The notes under the pieces: generated by a model | Told to the model about the DNA's origin: nothing | Database searches by the model: none | Seen by the model: the letters and a program-made list of their open reading frames with translations, nothing else | Source: Magicicada septendecula | Taxonomy: Eukaryota > Arthropoda > Insecta > Hemiptera > Cicadidae | Reading direction: 5' to 3' | Length of the DNA: 64,000 bases | Assembly: GCA_034769895.1 (NCBI GenBank) | Contig: CM068373.1 | Span: 18,457,967 to 18,521,966 of the forward strand | Shown: positions 45,411 to 56,974 of the stretch, piece after piece | Numbering within the stretch: position 1 is the stretch's first letter | Layout: every line of letters begins with the position of its first letter | Made by a program: the position numbers and the translations under genes

Positions 45411-46317
45411 CGAGGTGTGTTCAAAAAAAGACCGAACTATTTGTGTAGCATGTCAACTAGCGCATAGAGCGAGCTGCAGAATTAAGTGCTGCTAGCGACA
45501 GGTTTTGACGCCTGAATGCCGTTTTCTCTGTCCCGTCACGATCTTCAGTCTTCGAGCTACACGCGCTGTAGTGGGCACGGGCACACACCGTCCGGCGGAT
45601 TTATAACGAAGTGAGAATGAAGATCTTAACACAACGTGTGTATAAAATTTTGCTGCTGACTTCGTAAAATCTTTACAGAGCTATTTCCATTGTCTTCCAA
45701 AGTTTTCATTACCATTTGCATTGGTACGCAGTTGTTGACCGATTTCAAAACGGGTCTCTTTCTGATCGTCGTCAACAAACACAGTAAGAATTTTTCAGTG
45801 ATACGATGCATCTAAATTTTTCTATCAAAATTTAATTTTACTATCTTAAATGGATTCTGTCAGAAAGTATCGGGATTTAAACGATGATTTACAATTACCA
45901 CATCACGAGCTCTCTTCCCATGATCTTCAATATCGCTTTGATCTGCACCGACCATTGTTTTTCCCTCTTTAAAAATTCTTAAACTAATCGTTCGCCTCAT
46001 GCAGGCTTCCGCGTATGCTTAATTGAAAACCAGAATGTCTCTGAAAAGTTTTAACCTAGTTTTGCTGCAAAATTTCATACGCACACGTTGTTCTCGCGGT
46101 CTTTCTTAATCGCTTTGTCACTAATCCGCCGGCCAGCGTGTGCACGTCCCCACTCAATGTGATATACCTCAAAGACTACTGCTAATAGCGGAACACAATA
46201 AGTGGTAGTTTGTTGTCAAAAACTATCGCTAGGTGCGTGCAAAGTCGCGGCGCGTCGTTTGTGCGGATTGATGTGTTACTCAAAAAGTTTTGAAGGTCTT
46301 TTTATGAACACACCTCG
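45411..46317. mobile_element. Mariner-type MITE within E2
   Basis: The TIRs CGAGGTGTGTTCAAAAAAAGACC and the inverse at 46317 are flanked by TA (45409-45410 and 46318-46319). The 907-bp interior is not a recognisable transposase; one short minus-strand frame of 61 codons has no clear match. It is probably an internally deleted or chimeric derivative mobilised by a mariner. Confidence 0.85.
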
Positions 46318-46319
46318 TA

Positions 46320-46952
46320 TATATAGTAGTTAAGGATATAACTTGTATTTGTTAGTTATAATTGATGTGATTTAATGCGATTCTGTATAATTGATGTGTT
46401 ATTTTGGCTGGGCAATATTGTACTGGGAACATTATTTAATTTGTCTGGAATGCATATGTACTACTGCAAACTTATATTGTCCTGTTAACCCTGTATCTTT
46501 TAGGGTTAAGCTATATTGTTGAACCATGTAACTTGTTGAAGATGAGCCGATGGGCCTGGGCCTGATAGTTAAATTTTAATTGATCCAGGTAATTGTTGGA
46601 CGATTTAGAAGTCATATCACAAGGTAGTCAAATGCATATTATATTTTGTAATAAACATGAACCAGTACTTTGTTAATGAACCAATACGGCTAAGAGGAAA
46701 CCAATCAGTTGTGGATATGGTATATGGAAGGCCTTTTTTGTTAAATTTTAATTGAATGTTTTAGAGTCGGGTGATACTGTGGCGGGTATTGGTCCAAGCT
46801 TATGGTGTTGGGATCTCGAGTAGAGAAGCCCAGTAAGAGCGGATGGGTGCTGCCACAGTCGCCAGACTAGGGGGGTAATTACCCATGATTCTAGTATAGA
46901 GTTCAGGGGGGTTGCGGCGCCATATCCTCACTGACCGTCTTAGGTTTTAGGC
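46320..46952 (+). other. Non-coding 3' interior of E2
   Basis: No ORF. Blocks TTATGGTGTTGGGATCTC near 46800 and GGGGGGTTG near 46905 are shared with E1 in the same order. Confidence 0.5.
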
Positions 46953-46990
46953 AATGAGAGTTTGTATGCTTCGGCATCCAACCTCTAATT
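46953..46990 (+). promoter_or_regulatory. UUCG-capped stem-loop upstream of the E2 polypurine tract
   Basis: AATGAGAGTTTGTATGC pairs with GCATCCAACCTCTAATT around TTCG at 46970-46973, giving 14 pairs in 17. Against the E1 version, positions 6, 12 and 17 of the stem change on both strands (A-T to G-C, T-A to G-C, T-A to C-G). The structure is kept while the sequence drifts. Confidence 0.7.
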
Positions 46991-47006
46991 GGGGGGGGGG
47001 GAGTAT
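46991..47006 (+). promoter_or_regulatory. Polypurine tract of E2
   Basis: A G-run followed by AGTAT ends directly at the 3' LTR. Confidence 0.65.
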
Positions 47007-47982
47007 TGTAATGGTACAGAATTGTGGACTACAATAGTTTCAAAATCAATTCAGTTTTAATTTTTAATTGTCAGTATCCACCTGTGAGGTGCCCCAGTGC
47101 AACACAATGTTAGCATAAACAACTGATGCCTAGACAGCCAGACTAGACATATTACGTAATAGCCCCGGCAGCCGTCTCCCTTGTGAATCACAGTAGGCAG
47201 ATTATCACCACAGAAGTAACATCAGACGAAAATCTGTGTGTCACCGCGTTAGCGCAGTACTGAGTTTAGTTTCTATAGCAACTCCTGGTAGAGCGGCCAG
47301 AAAAAATCAGCATACAGTTTACTTTACTTTAAAAAACAGTGGCCTCGGACATGAAGGATAGGCCATAATTAATGGTCGGCCTATCCAGTAAAACCAATTA
47401 ACAGTGCGTAAACAATGTAGCGTCCATTAAACATCTAAGTGCCCGGGCGAATCTTAAAAGACGGCCGGTTATATAAATAAATATACAGTATACATCTTCC
47501 AGTGCATAAAAATTTTAAATAATACATTCTGGTGCATAAAGTTCAATGTAAGTGACAATAACTAAACAATGGAAACCAGTGTCGGAGTGCAACGACAATA
47601 AGAAAGCGTATCAACAGGCAGTTAAGTACCAGCGAAAACATAATTAAATGACCCAAAACAAATTCTAAATTGATTTTAATAATAACAATAGTAAAATGAG
47701 ATCTCTAAGGGAATGTTTTGTTTTATAATATAAAATATTAGAGCAAGGAGAAAAGAGGTAAAAAGTATTGGTCCATATAAAATAAGTAATTTGTAACAGG
47801 TTAGTAGCAAGGAAGATTTATTTTGTTAATCTACTAAATTTTAGGTTGTTTGTTATTTATTAGTTGTATTTCTAATACAACATAATATGCTCATGTTTTA
47901 ATGTGTGTAATAAACCAGAAGTATTTGTTTTAACATAAATTGCGTATTTATATTTGTACCGGTAACCTTCAAATAATCCTTC
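47007..47982 (+). repeat. 3' LTR of E2, 3'-truncated
   Basis: It starts TGTAATGGTACAGAATTG and follows the 5' LTR closely until AAATAATCCTT at about 47982. The donor, PBS-like copy and CA end present in the 5' LTR are missing. About 13 bp of unassigned sequence then lead into the mariner. Confidence 0.85.
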
Positions 47983-48049
47983 TTCTTCTAGTTCTTGAGT
48001 TTCGTGCGTTTTTGTAACGTTGTGTTTTAGTGTTATGGCGATTTTATAA

Positions 48050-49024
48050 ATGGCAGATTTTATGAAGCAAAGAACCTGCATCAAATTTTGCTTAAAACTT
48101 AAAAAAACTGCTGCAGAAACCCATCGCATGCTTGTGGAAGCGTTTGGTGACAATGCTATGAGTCAAAGTAAAACTTTTTTGTAGTACAAATGCTTTAAGG
48201 ATAGACGACAGTCTGTTGACGATGATAAGCATTCAGGATGACCATCGACAAGCACAACACCAGAAAACATCGCAAAAGTGCGAGAGGCAATTGTTGCAGA
48301 TCGTAGACAAACAATCCATGTTGTTTGCGCGATTGTAGGAATGTCGTACGGGTCCATGCAACGCATCTTGTCAGATATTTTGGGCATGAGACGCATTGCT
48401 GCAAAGTTTGTACCGAGACAGCTGAGGAGCGACCAAAAAGAACATCGCGTGGCTGTCTGCATTGAATTGAAAATTGCAGCAAGAGATGACCACAACTTCA
48501 TCTCCAATGTCATAACCGGTAATGAGACATGGGTTTACGGTTATGACCCTGAGACTAAGCAGCAGTCGTCGCAGTGGAAGTCGCCACATTCACCGCGGCC
48601 AAAAAAACACGTCAAGTTCGTAGCAACGTGAAGTCCATGTTGATTGTTTTTTTTTTTGACATCAAAGTAATTATCCACAAGGAATTTGTCCCCCCTGGTC
48701 AGACATTCAATGGGAAGTTTTATTGTGAAGTATTGAAGTGTCTGCGTGAGAGCATTAGGCACAAACGTACAGAAAAGTGGATGAACAACAGCTGGGTTCT
48801 CTACCATGACAACGCGCCTGCCCACACATCGTTAGCTGTTCAGCATTTTTTGGCTTCCAAAAACATGGTAGTGCGATTTTTGCCTGTTTCCCAAAATGAA
48901 GCTTCACTTGAAAGGCCATCGTTTTGACACAATTGAGGACATCCAGGCCGAATCGCAGAAGGTGCTTCGAATGCTTATGCTTGCCGACTTCCAGCGATGC
49001 ATGGAATCATGGAAAAAACACTGA
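48050..49024 (+). pseudogene. Mariner transposase pseudogene lacking two catalytic aspartates
   Basis: The start MADFMKQRTCIKFCLKL is followed by the N-terminal domain, broken by a TAG at 48181-48183 and a TGA near 48239. The first catalytic motif reads GNETWVYGY (Asn at 48521 where Asp is expected). RPKK is followed by a frameshift near 48625 and VKSMLIVFFFDIK. The second motif YHDNAPAHTS is intact. At about 48885 a deletion removes the YSPDLAP-D block with the third Asp and shifts the frame. The C-terminus FPKMKLHLKG...DTIEDIQAESQ ends at 49024. It is therefore inactive for at least two independent reasons. Confidence 0.93.
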
Positions 49025-49208
49025 GATCGCTGTATCCATGCCCACGGGGACTATTTCAAAGGAGACGGTGGAAACTAGGAATTATGGTCAGCAATTTTAA
49101 TTTTATGGGCGAATTCCCCGAACTTTTGGGTAGCACCTCGTATAAGGAAATACCACACATTATCAACTAAAACACGATACATATAAAGTTGAGTCAACTT
49201 GTTTTTAC

Positions 49209-49355
49209 CTTGCATGCATTGTGATCAACAAGCCCTCCAATAATGTAGACGCTATTGTCATTGAATTCAGTTAAAACGTTAATCGAATCACATGAAAGGT
49301 ACACTATGTCCTTTTTGTCAAAAATATCTAAATAATGTCCTTCATGAAAATTAAG
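49209..49355 (-). CDS. TRMT10C: TRMT10C-like gene, internal exon with the GGLVDHN motif
   Basis: On the minus strand the exon sits between acceptor CTGTTGTTTCAG and donor AAG|GTAAAAAC and is 147 bp, phase 0 at both ends. It reads LNFHEGHYLDIFDKKDIVY, then SCDSINVLTEFNDNSVYIIGGLVDHNACK. VYLSxDSxNVL and YIIGGLVDHN are the core of the TRMT10 SPOUT domain; the Asp of LVDHN is the conserved catalytic-site residue of this family. The YLDIF start is more like TRMT10C than A or B. A mariner ends 68 bp downstream of the donor, so the splice site itself is untouched. Confidence 0.9.
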
Positions 49356-49770
49356 CTGAAACAACAGAATAATTAAAAATACAAATACTGTTACCTTTGC
49401 TATTACTACTATTAGTAACATTATTATCACCTAATCATGTTGTTACATAACACAATCACACAGGTTGGCTATTTCAATTGATGATGGGATATGAAGAACT
49501 AACTATCGCTAAGAGCGACAATGAAAAATAAACTTATGGATTCAATTACTCTATGGTAGAATTAGTAAAACTTAAGAAAGGTGAGGATGTTCCTTAACCC
49601 ATAATTGGTAACATACCTTTTTATGATTTAACGTAACATTTGTTTAACACATGGACAAATCTAAACATTCGATTTATTGTTTTTCAACTATTTATTTTGG
49701 CATTTTTGTTTTTAAATTTAAGTACAAAAATTAGTTTTCTGAATAAAAATATTATTTACCACCTTATGTT

Positions 49771-50372
49771 ATCGAACTCGATTTTTACTGATGTTAGAAG
49801 TCTGGTTTTGCAGAAAACATTGGACTACGGCCAAGCAGCCCAGGAAGGAATTTTAACAACAAAATACTTCTTTGTTGCCGATAACGTAGTACACATACAT
49901 ATAAAAAATTATCCCCTCCCCCTTCAACTATAATTTTCATTTATACAAAATTACCCCCACCCTGTTCAACTAGCCTCTTCATTTATAGATATTTCATCTA
50001 TGTTTCTACAGTGGATTATTATGATCTTCTTATCAGAATACTTTATTTATCAAAATTAAGTACTGTACTTTACTCTTGTTAAAACATAAAACGTTGCAGG
50101 TAAACTACCCTTTCTCCGTAACCGATCTTCACCAAAATCAATAGGCCTTGAGGAGTACTCTACAATTCAGGCATGTATCCAAAAAATTATTTTATTCTGT
50201 TTGAATTTGCGGCTGTTATCGTTTGCCATAGAAAAAATTCTACACACAGACATTTTTCGAAAAATGACTTTTCTTCATGTTTTGAGAGTAGTGCAATCAG
50301 AATCAGCCGTTATCTCGAACATGATTTTTTTTGCCATGACCATACTTCCATTTCCTAATGGAACATGGAAGT
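49771..50372 (-). mobile_element. Helentron-like family copy (minus)
   Basis: Read on the minus strand it starts ACTTCCATGTTCC at 50372 and contains one ~160-bp unit at about 50055-50235. It ends in a segment shared with the 51-58 kb array (GAAGGAATTTTAACAAC, ACATTGGACTACGGCC). Its hammerhead-like region near 49785 is decayed. Confidence 0.7.
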
Positions 50373-50626
50373 AAAAATACATTCTTGTAAAGAGTATTAT
50401 GTGTGCATATGTGTATGTATGGAAAATATATAAATATTTTTCTCCTCTGGAAAATTGTTTGCCCCTCCTGGAAAATATTTTGACCTCCCTGATGGCTAGT
50501 TATTTACTAGCCTGTGTGGAATATAGCATTATGACATGGATCGGAATGGTGGGTGTGAAACAGAAGACACAAACGTATTAAGGAAGAAATGTTTTATTCT
50601 TCGTATTGTTTAAATTAGCAGCCATC

Positions 50627-50989
50627 CTTACTATTTCTTTTATGAATTTGCTAACTGCTATAATTTTTATTGTTCGACTAAGCTTTTCGTCATCACTGAC
50701 ATCATCAGGTCTTAAACAACGTCTATCAACTGTACGTTGTGGGCTTTTATACTTTAGGACGTTAGAAAAATGCCTAACGGAAAAATGTAGACAAAGTTCC
50801 CGTGAAGAGCGGCAGCAGCTAGAACCAATAGGAGGGGCGATGACATAAGGGGAGGGGCCTAAAGTATAAAAGCCTACAACGTACAGTTGATAGACGTTGT
50901 TTAAGACCTGATGATGTCAGTGATGACGAAAAGCTTAGTCGAACAATAAAAATTATAGCAGTTAGCAAATTCATAAAAGGAATAGTAAG
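50627..50989. mobile_element. Foldback element with 132-bp inverted repeats and hammerhead-like cores
   Basis: The arms at 50627-50758 and 50858-50989 are near-identical inverted repeats around a 99-bp centre. Each arm, read outward, has CTGATGA, GTCA-GTGA-TGAC and GAAA. It resembles the inverted ends of Penelope-like elements without the RT gene. The open frames across it are symmetric artefacts. Confidence 0.8.
50908..50940 (+). ncRNA. Hammerhead-ribozyme-like core
   Basis: CTGATGA (50908-50914), a 4-bp stem II GTCA/TGAC with a GTGA tetraloop, and GAAA (50928-50931) are followed by AGCTTA and GTC, the classic cleavage triplet. Its mirror copy is at 50676-50708 on the minus strand. Stem III would be very short and palindromic (AGCT), as in dimer-type hammerheads. 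Activity is untested. Confidence 0.6.
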
Positions 50990-51100
50990 AAATGTTTTGC
51001 TGAGAAATTTATAATTATATAGGTGAACAGAATTGCCGTTCAGGAAATCAGAAGACAAATGGAAAGAAAGAAAGAAAGACTCAATTTTAAAAAAGAAAAT

Positions 51101-51283
51101 AATTTGCGGCTGTTATCGTTTGCCATAGAAAAAATCTACAGACAGACAGACAGACACACAGACACTTTTCGAAAAACGACTTTTTTCATGTTTTGAGTGT
51201 AGTACAATCAGAATCTGCAATAATCTCGAACACGATTTTTTTTGCCATCACCATACTTCCATTTCCTTAAGGAATATGGAAGT
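51101..51283 (-). repeat. Helentron-like 5' end fragment (minus)
   Basis: It matches the first 180 bp of the copy at 1410 in reverse, from ACTTCCATATTCC at 51283 through TCGTGTTCGAGATTATTGC to a CTGT-rich microsatellite. Confidence 0.8.
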
Positions 51284-52321
51284 AAAATTCCACACAGACA
51301 CTTTTAAATTTTATATTATATTTCTTATTATCTAACTCATCTCATTCTGCCGAGCTTACTTAAATTTCTACTTTAAGCTCCGCGTCCATATGAAAAAAAG
51401 TCGTTTTTCAAAAAGTGTCTGTGTGTGTATGTCTGTCTGTGTCTGTAGATTTTTTTTCTATGGCAAACGATAACAGCCTCAAATTCAAACAGAACCAAAT
51501 AATTTTTTGCATACAGCCCTAAATTGTAGAGTTCTCAAGACCTATTGTTTTTGGTGAAGATCGGTTAAGGGAAAGGGGTAATTTACCTGCAACATTTTAT
51601 GTTTTAACAAGGGTATTTTCTATGGAAAACGATAACAGCCTCAAATTCAAACAGAACCAAATAATTTTTTGCATACAGCCCTAAATTGTAGAGTTCTCAC
51701 GACCTATTGTTTTTGGTGAAGATCGGTTAAGGGAAAGGGGTAGTTTACCTGCAACATTTTATGTTTTAACAAGGGTATTTTCTATGGCAAACAATAACAG
51801 CCGCAAATTCAAACAGAATCAAATAATATTTTTGCATACAGCCTTGATTTGTAGAGTTCTCAAGACCTATTGTTTTTGTTGTAGATCGGTTAAGGGATAG
51901 GGGTAGTTTACCTGCAACGTTTTATGTTTTAACAAGGGTAATTTTTTCTATGACGAACGATAACTGCCGCATATTCAAACAGAATCAAATAATTTTTTGT
52001 ATACGTCCCTGAATTGTAGAGAACTCAAGGCCTTTTGATTTTGGTGAAGATCGGTTAAGGGGAAGGGGTAGTTTACCTGCAACCTTTTACGTTTTAACAA
52101 CAGTAAAGTACTTAAAAATTCATTTTTACTTTTTCGAACAATGGTAGTTGTTAAAAATAAAATAATTTTGTTGCCAGGCAATAAAATTATAATTTTTTCA
52201 TTTTAATGTAAATCATGTACGAGAGAAAATATATCGTTCGTGGCAGGCAAGCATTTCTCAGTTATGTAATGTTTACGTTTCCATTTTATTATTATGACTA
52301 CCACAATAAAAAGGCAGGGAA

Positions 52322-52324
<3 letters not shown>

Positions 52325-52384
<60 letters not shown>
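52325..52384. repeat. (CA)n microsatellite
   Basis: About 29 CA copies lie in the spacer of array unit 1. Units 2 and 3 have much shorter runs at the same position. Confidence 0.95.
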
Positions 52385-52387
<3 letters not shown>

Positions 52388-52974
52388 TCGCGTTATTTCT
52401 GGCCTCATTCATGTTTATTTTCTTACATCTGCACGCTTTTTAAATGGAAAGTGCCGAAACCCACACCAACATAACCGAAAAAGTGTCCAGCGTGGATAGC
52501 AATTTGCTTCCTGTGGATCGCTGGGCGGTGTAACTGCACGTGTTTACAGAGGAACGATTCATAGACAGACTTTTCGTCTTTAGTGAATGAATCCTCTGCA
52601 AGATGCTGAGGGTCCATGAGTGACTTCGGAGCGCTCCTTCTTTTCCGCGTGTTTGTTCTGTGAAACGTACACTGTAGACTCGCAGCTTTACTCTAAGCAA
52701 CGCTCAATAGGAAATGTTGAAAATTTTTGTCCACAGTGTACCCTCATACACACTAAACCTGCTCTGATGTTTTAATTACGGACATCATAATATTAAAACT
52801 TTGGAAACTTGAGCACTACTTAATGGAGATCAATCATTAACTTATACAAGCCATTAATTTTATGCATATTTTTTATATATATGTGTACAACGTTATCGGC
52901 AACAAAGAAGTAGTTTTTGTAAAAATTCCTTCCCGGGATATTTGGCCGTAGTCCAATGTTTTCTACAAAACCAG

Positions 52975-53011
52975 ACGTTCCGGCAATGCCATCGACTTCC
53001 ATCATCAGTGA
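52975..53011 (-). ncRNA. Decayed hammerhead-like motif in the array
   Basis: On the minus strand CTGATGATGG is followed by a stem and GCCGGAACG, where GAAA has become GGAA. Better-preserved copies are at 56704-56742 (GCCGAAATGTC) and 57740-57777 (GCCGAAACGTC, but with TTGATGA). Confidence 0.4.
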
Positions 53012-55439
53012 AAATCGAGAGCGATAACTTGAGGTGGTATACGTTAGTGACACCACAGTACAGTACTGTGGTTAAGGCTGAAGCAGTAAGTAGAAAGAAG
53101 TAGTTTCTATGGTAATATTTCATTTCGAAAATGATTTTAAATATAAATCTTAGAATATGGAAGTCATGTATGGTTCTCCATACCGATATTTTTTTTTTTC
53201 AAACGATAACAGCCGCAAATTCAAACAGAATCAAATAATGTTTCGCATACAGTCCTGAATTATGGAGTTCTCAAGACCTATTGTTTTTGGTGAAGATCGG
53301 TTAAGGGAAAGGGGCAGTTTACCTGCAACGTTTTATGTTTTAACAGGGTATTTTCTATGGCAAACGATAACAGCCACAAATTGAAACAGAATCAAATAAT
53401 TTTTTGCATACACCCCTAAATTGTAGAATTCTCAAGACGTATTGTTTTTGGTGAAGATCGGTTAAGGGAAAGGGGTAGTTTACCTGCAACGTTTTATGTT
53501 TTAACAAGGGTATTTTTTATGGCAAACGATAACAGCCGCAAATTCAAACAGAATCAAATAATTTTTTGCATACATCACTGAATTGTAGAGAACTCAAGGC
53601 ATTTTGATTTTGGTGAAGATCGGTTAAGGGGAAGGGGTAGTTTACCTGCAACTTTTTACGTTTTAACAACAGTAAAGTACTTGAAAATTCATTTAAACTT
53701 TTTCAAACAATGGTGATTGTTAAAAATAAAATAATTTTGTTGCCAGGCAATAAAATTATAATTTTTTCATTTTAATGTAAATCATGTATGAGAGAAAATA
53801 TATCGTTCGTGGCAGGCAAGCATATCTCAGTTATGTAATGTTTACGTTTCCATTTTATTATTATGACTACTGCAATAAAAAGGCAGGGAAGACACACACA
53901 TACACACACAAAATTCGCGTTATTTCTGGCCTCACTCATGTTTATTTTCTTACATTTGCACGCTTTTTAAATGGAAAGTGCCGAAACCCATACCAACATA
54001 ACGCGTGCAAGCCGAAAAAGTGTCCAGCGTGGATAGCGATTTGCTTCCTGTGGATCACTGGGCAGTGTAACTGCATGTGTTTACAGAGAAACGATTCATA
54101 GACAGACTTTTCGTCTTTAGGGAATGAACCCTCTGCAAGATGCTGAGGGTCCATGAGTGACTTCGGAGCACTCCTTCTTTTCCGCGTGTTTGTTCTGTGA
54201 AACGTACACTGTAGATTCGCAGCTTTACTCTAAGCAACGCTCAATAGGAAATGTTGAAAATTTTTTTCCACGGTGTACCCTCATACACACTAAACCTGCT
54301 CTGATGTTTTAATTACGGACATCATAATATTAAAACTTTGGAAACTTGAGCACTACTTAATGGAGATCAATCATTAACTTATACAAGCCATTAATTTTAT
54401 GCATATTTGTTATATATATGTGTACAACGTTATCGGCAACAAAGAAGTAGTTTTTGTTAAAATTCCTTCCCGGGATATTTGGCCGTAGTCCAATGTTTTC
54501 TACAAAACCAGACAAAACGTGAGGTGGTATACGTTAGTGACCATAGTGCTGTGGTTAAGGCTGACGCAGTAAGTAGAAAGAAGTAGTTTCTATGGTAATA
54601 TATCATTTCAAAAATGATTTTAAATATAAATCTTAGAATATGGAAGTCATGTATGGTTTTCTCCATACCGATTTTTTTCTATGGCAAACGATAACAGCCG
54701 CAAATTCAAACAGAATCAAATAATTTTTTACATACAGCCCTGAATTGTAGAGGACTCAAATTCTATTGTTTTTGGTGAAGATCGGTTAAGGGAAAGGGGT
54801 AGTTTACCTGCAACATTTTATGTTTTAACAAGAGTAAATTGCTTAATTTTGATAAATAAAATATCCTGAAAAGAAGGTCATAATGATCCACTGTAGAAAG
54901 GTAGATGAAATATCTATAAATGAAAAGGATAGTTGAAGGGGAAGGGGGTAATTTTTGTAATAAATTAAAATAGTTGATGATGGAGGAAGTAAATTTTATA
55001 AGTTTTATATGTGTAATACGTTAATGACAACAAAGAAGTAGTTTCTATGGAAACATTTCATTTCACTTTAACAAAATTCTATATTTTTCATTTTAATTTA
55101 AATCATGTATGAGTGAAAATATATCGTTCCTGGCAGGCAAATATATCTCAACTATGTAATGTTTACTTTTCCAAAGTTTTATTATTGTGATTACTGCAAT
55201 AAAAAGGCCGGCAAGACACACACACACACAATTCACGTTATTGCTGGCCTCAGTCATGTTTATTTCCTTATGTTTGCACGCTTTTTAAATGAAAAGTGCC
55301 AAAACTCACACCAACACAATGCATGCAAGCCGAAAAGGTGGACAGCGATTTTCTTCCTGTGGATCGCTGGCCAGTGTAATTGCACGTGTTTACAGAGGAA
55401 CATTTTATAGACAGACTTTTGGTCTTTAGGGAATGAACC

Positions 55440-56560
55440 CTCTGCAAGATGCTCAGGGTCTATTACTTAAGTAGATGCTTCTTATAATTAAGTAAGAAAA
55501 CATTTGTTATGGTATGAGCCTATCAAACTATATAGTGGTCTGCGAACCTTAAACAGTTATTGTATGTAATCTTACTACAGACTATAAGTAATATACAAAA
55601 ATCAATTAAAATAATATTAAACCCATAATTACCAACTACCTAATGTAAGAAAGGTGAAAATAATGAAAATAATAGTTATTAATGTTAAAAAGCAATGTAT
55701 AAGTTTTCAGAATATTGTGAAATAAAAGTGTTTAGGAAATATATCTTGTTATAATATAAACACTGAGTATGTAATTTATATAAAATAATTGAGTATGTAA
55801 TTTATATAAAATAATTATGTAACTAATCTAATAAGATTAAGCAATGTGTACAATACTTATAACTAGTGGAATATATCCCTAGAAATTAATTATGTACATC
55901 AGGGATAAGTAAAAATAAGTTTAGAATAAATCATGTTAATTATAAATTGTAAAATAAACCCTGTGACCCATAAAACATGTTGTGAATCCAAGACCTTTAC
56001 CGAGTTAATCTATAGAAAATAAAAGAAAATTGAATTGAATTGTTTGATTTGATTAAAAAATCAGAACACATAATTCAAAGCTGAACATTTCTAATAAAAT
56101 ACTGTTTATTATTTCAGGAACTTTATATAAAACTTAATATAAAACACTGAAACTGAAGGCCAGAAGAATTGTAACAAGAAAATAATTTATAAAACTAAAC
56201 AGCAATTTGGTGAGAGTGTTCTATGTAAATACGATTAGACTAAGACACATTTGTTCACTCATTAAATTTAAAGGAACTAAAACAGTGAACTGATATATAA
56301 CAAACACTATAAACATTATGAATAGTATTTTCTCATTTTACTATTTTAGTTTGTTCTGATTAGATTAAATTGTTTTTTTTTTGTATAATCCAAAGAACAC
56401 ATGACACAATACACATACCCAACATAACATTAATGAAACTGATTTATTATTTTTATATTTTCTATAATATGTATAACATGTTGTTATGTATGACTTAGGC
56501 TGTACATTGACTTTAATTTTTTTATTAACCCTGAGAAAGAGTTATTATTTTATTAAATCT
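55440..56560. other. AT-rich DNA interrupting array unit 3
   Basis: This segment shares nothing visible with the other units and has no ORF or TIR that I can see. It could be an insertion or ordinary intron sequence between two fragments. Confidence 0.4.
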
Positions 56561-56918
56561 AAAGGAGCTAACGAATAAATTTTTGCATACATCATTGAAT
56601 TGTAGAGGACGCAAGGCCTATTGATTTTTGTGAAGATTGGTTAAGGGAAAGGGGTAGTTTACCTGCAACATTTTATGTTTTAACAAGAGTAATTTTAAGA
56701 AACCAGACATTTCGGCAGTGCCATCGACTACCATCATCAGTGAAAATCAAGTGCCCTAACGTGAGGTGGTATATGTTAGTGAAGCGGTATATGGTTAAGG
56801 CTGAAGCAAGAACTATAAAGAGGTATTTTCTATGGAAGTATTTCATTTAGAAAATGATTTTAAATATAAATCTTAGAACATGGAAGTCATGTATGGTTCT
56901 CCATACCGATTTTTTGAA

Positions 56919-56921
<3 letters not shown>

Positions 56922-56972
<51 letters not shown>
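56922..56972. repeat. (GT)n microsatellite
   Basis: About 25 GT copies lie at the start of array unit 4, the same place as in the copy at 1531. Confidence 0.95.

Positions 56973-56974
<2 letters not shown>

Larger units (their letters stand above)
41027..47995 (+). mobile_element. LTR retroelement E2 (non-autonomous, related to E1)
   Basis: It has a 5' LTR of 1116 bp, a PBS, two small ORFs, a UUCG stem-loop, a G-rich PPT and a 3' LTR that has lost about its last 145 bp. AGAG precedes the 5' LTR at 41023-41026. On the right, TGAG precedes TTTCGTGCG of the mariner, which may be a mutated duplication. The interior of about 4.9 kb includes a 907-bp mariner-type MITE. There is no pol. It shares with E1 the ORF order, conserved short peptide motifs and the PPT-proximal stem-loop. 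Confidence 0.85.
40897..49140 (+). mobile_element. Mariner element split by LTR element E2
   Basis: The TIRs start CGAGGTGCTACCCAAAAGTT at 40897 and end with the inverse at 49140. TA flanks both sides (40895-40896 and 49141-49142). The first 130 bp of the mariner lie left of E2, and the transposase and right end lie to its right from about 47996. Without E2 the mariner would be about 1.27 kb, the normal size. Its right end is only 68 bp from a TRMT10C-like exon. Confidence 0.92.

Noticed and set aside
52203-52499. Open frames with Thr-His or Val-Cys repeats at 52.2-52.5 kb
   Set aside because: They are readings of the (CA)n microsatellite inside the repeat array.
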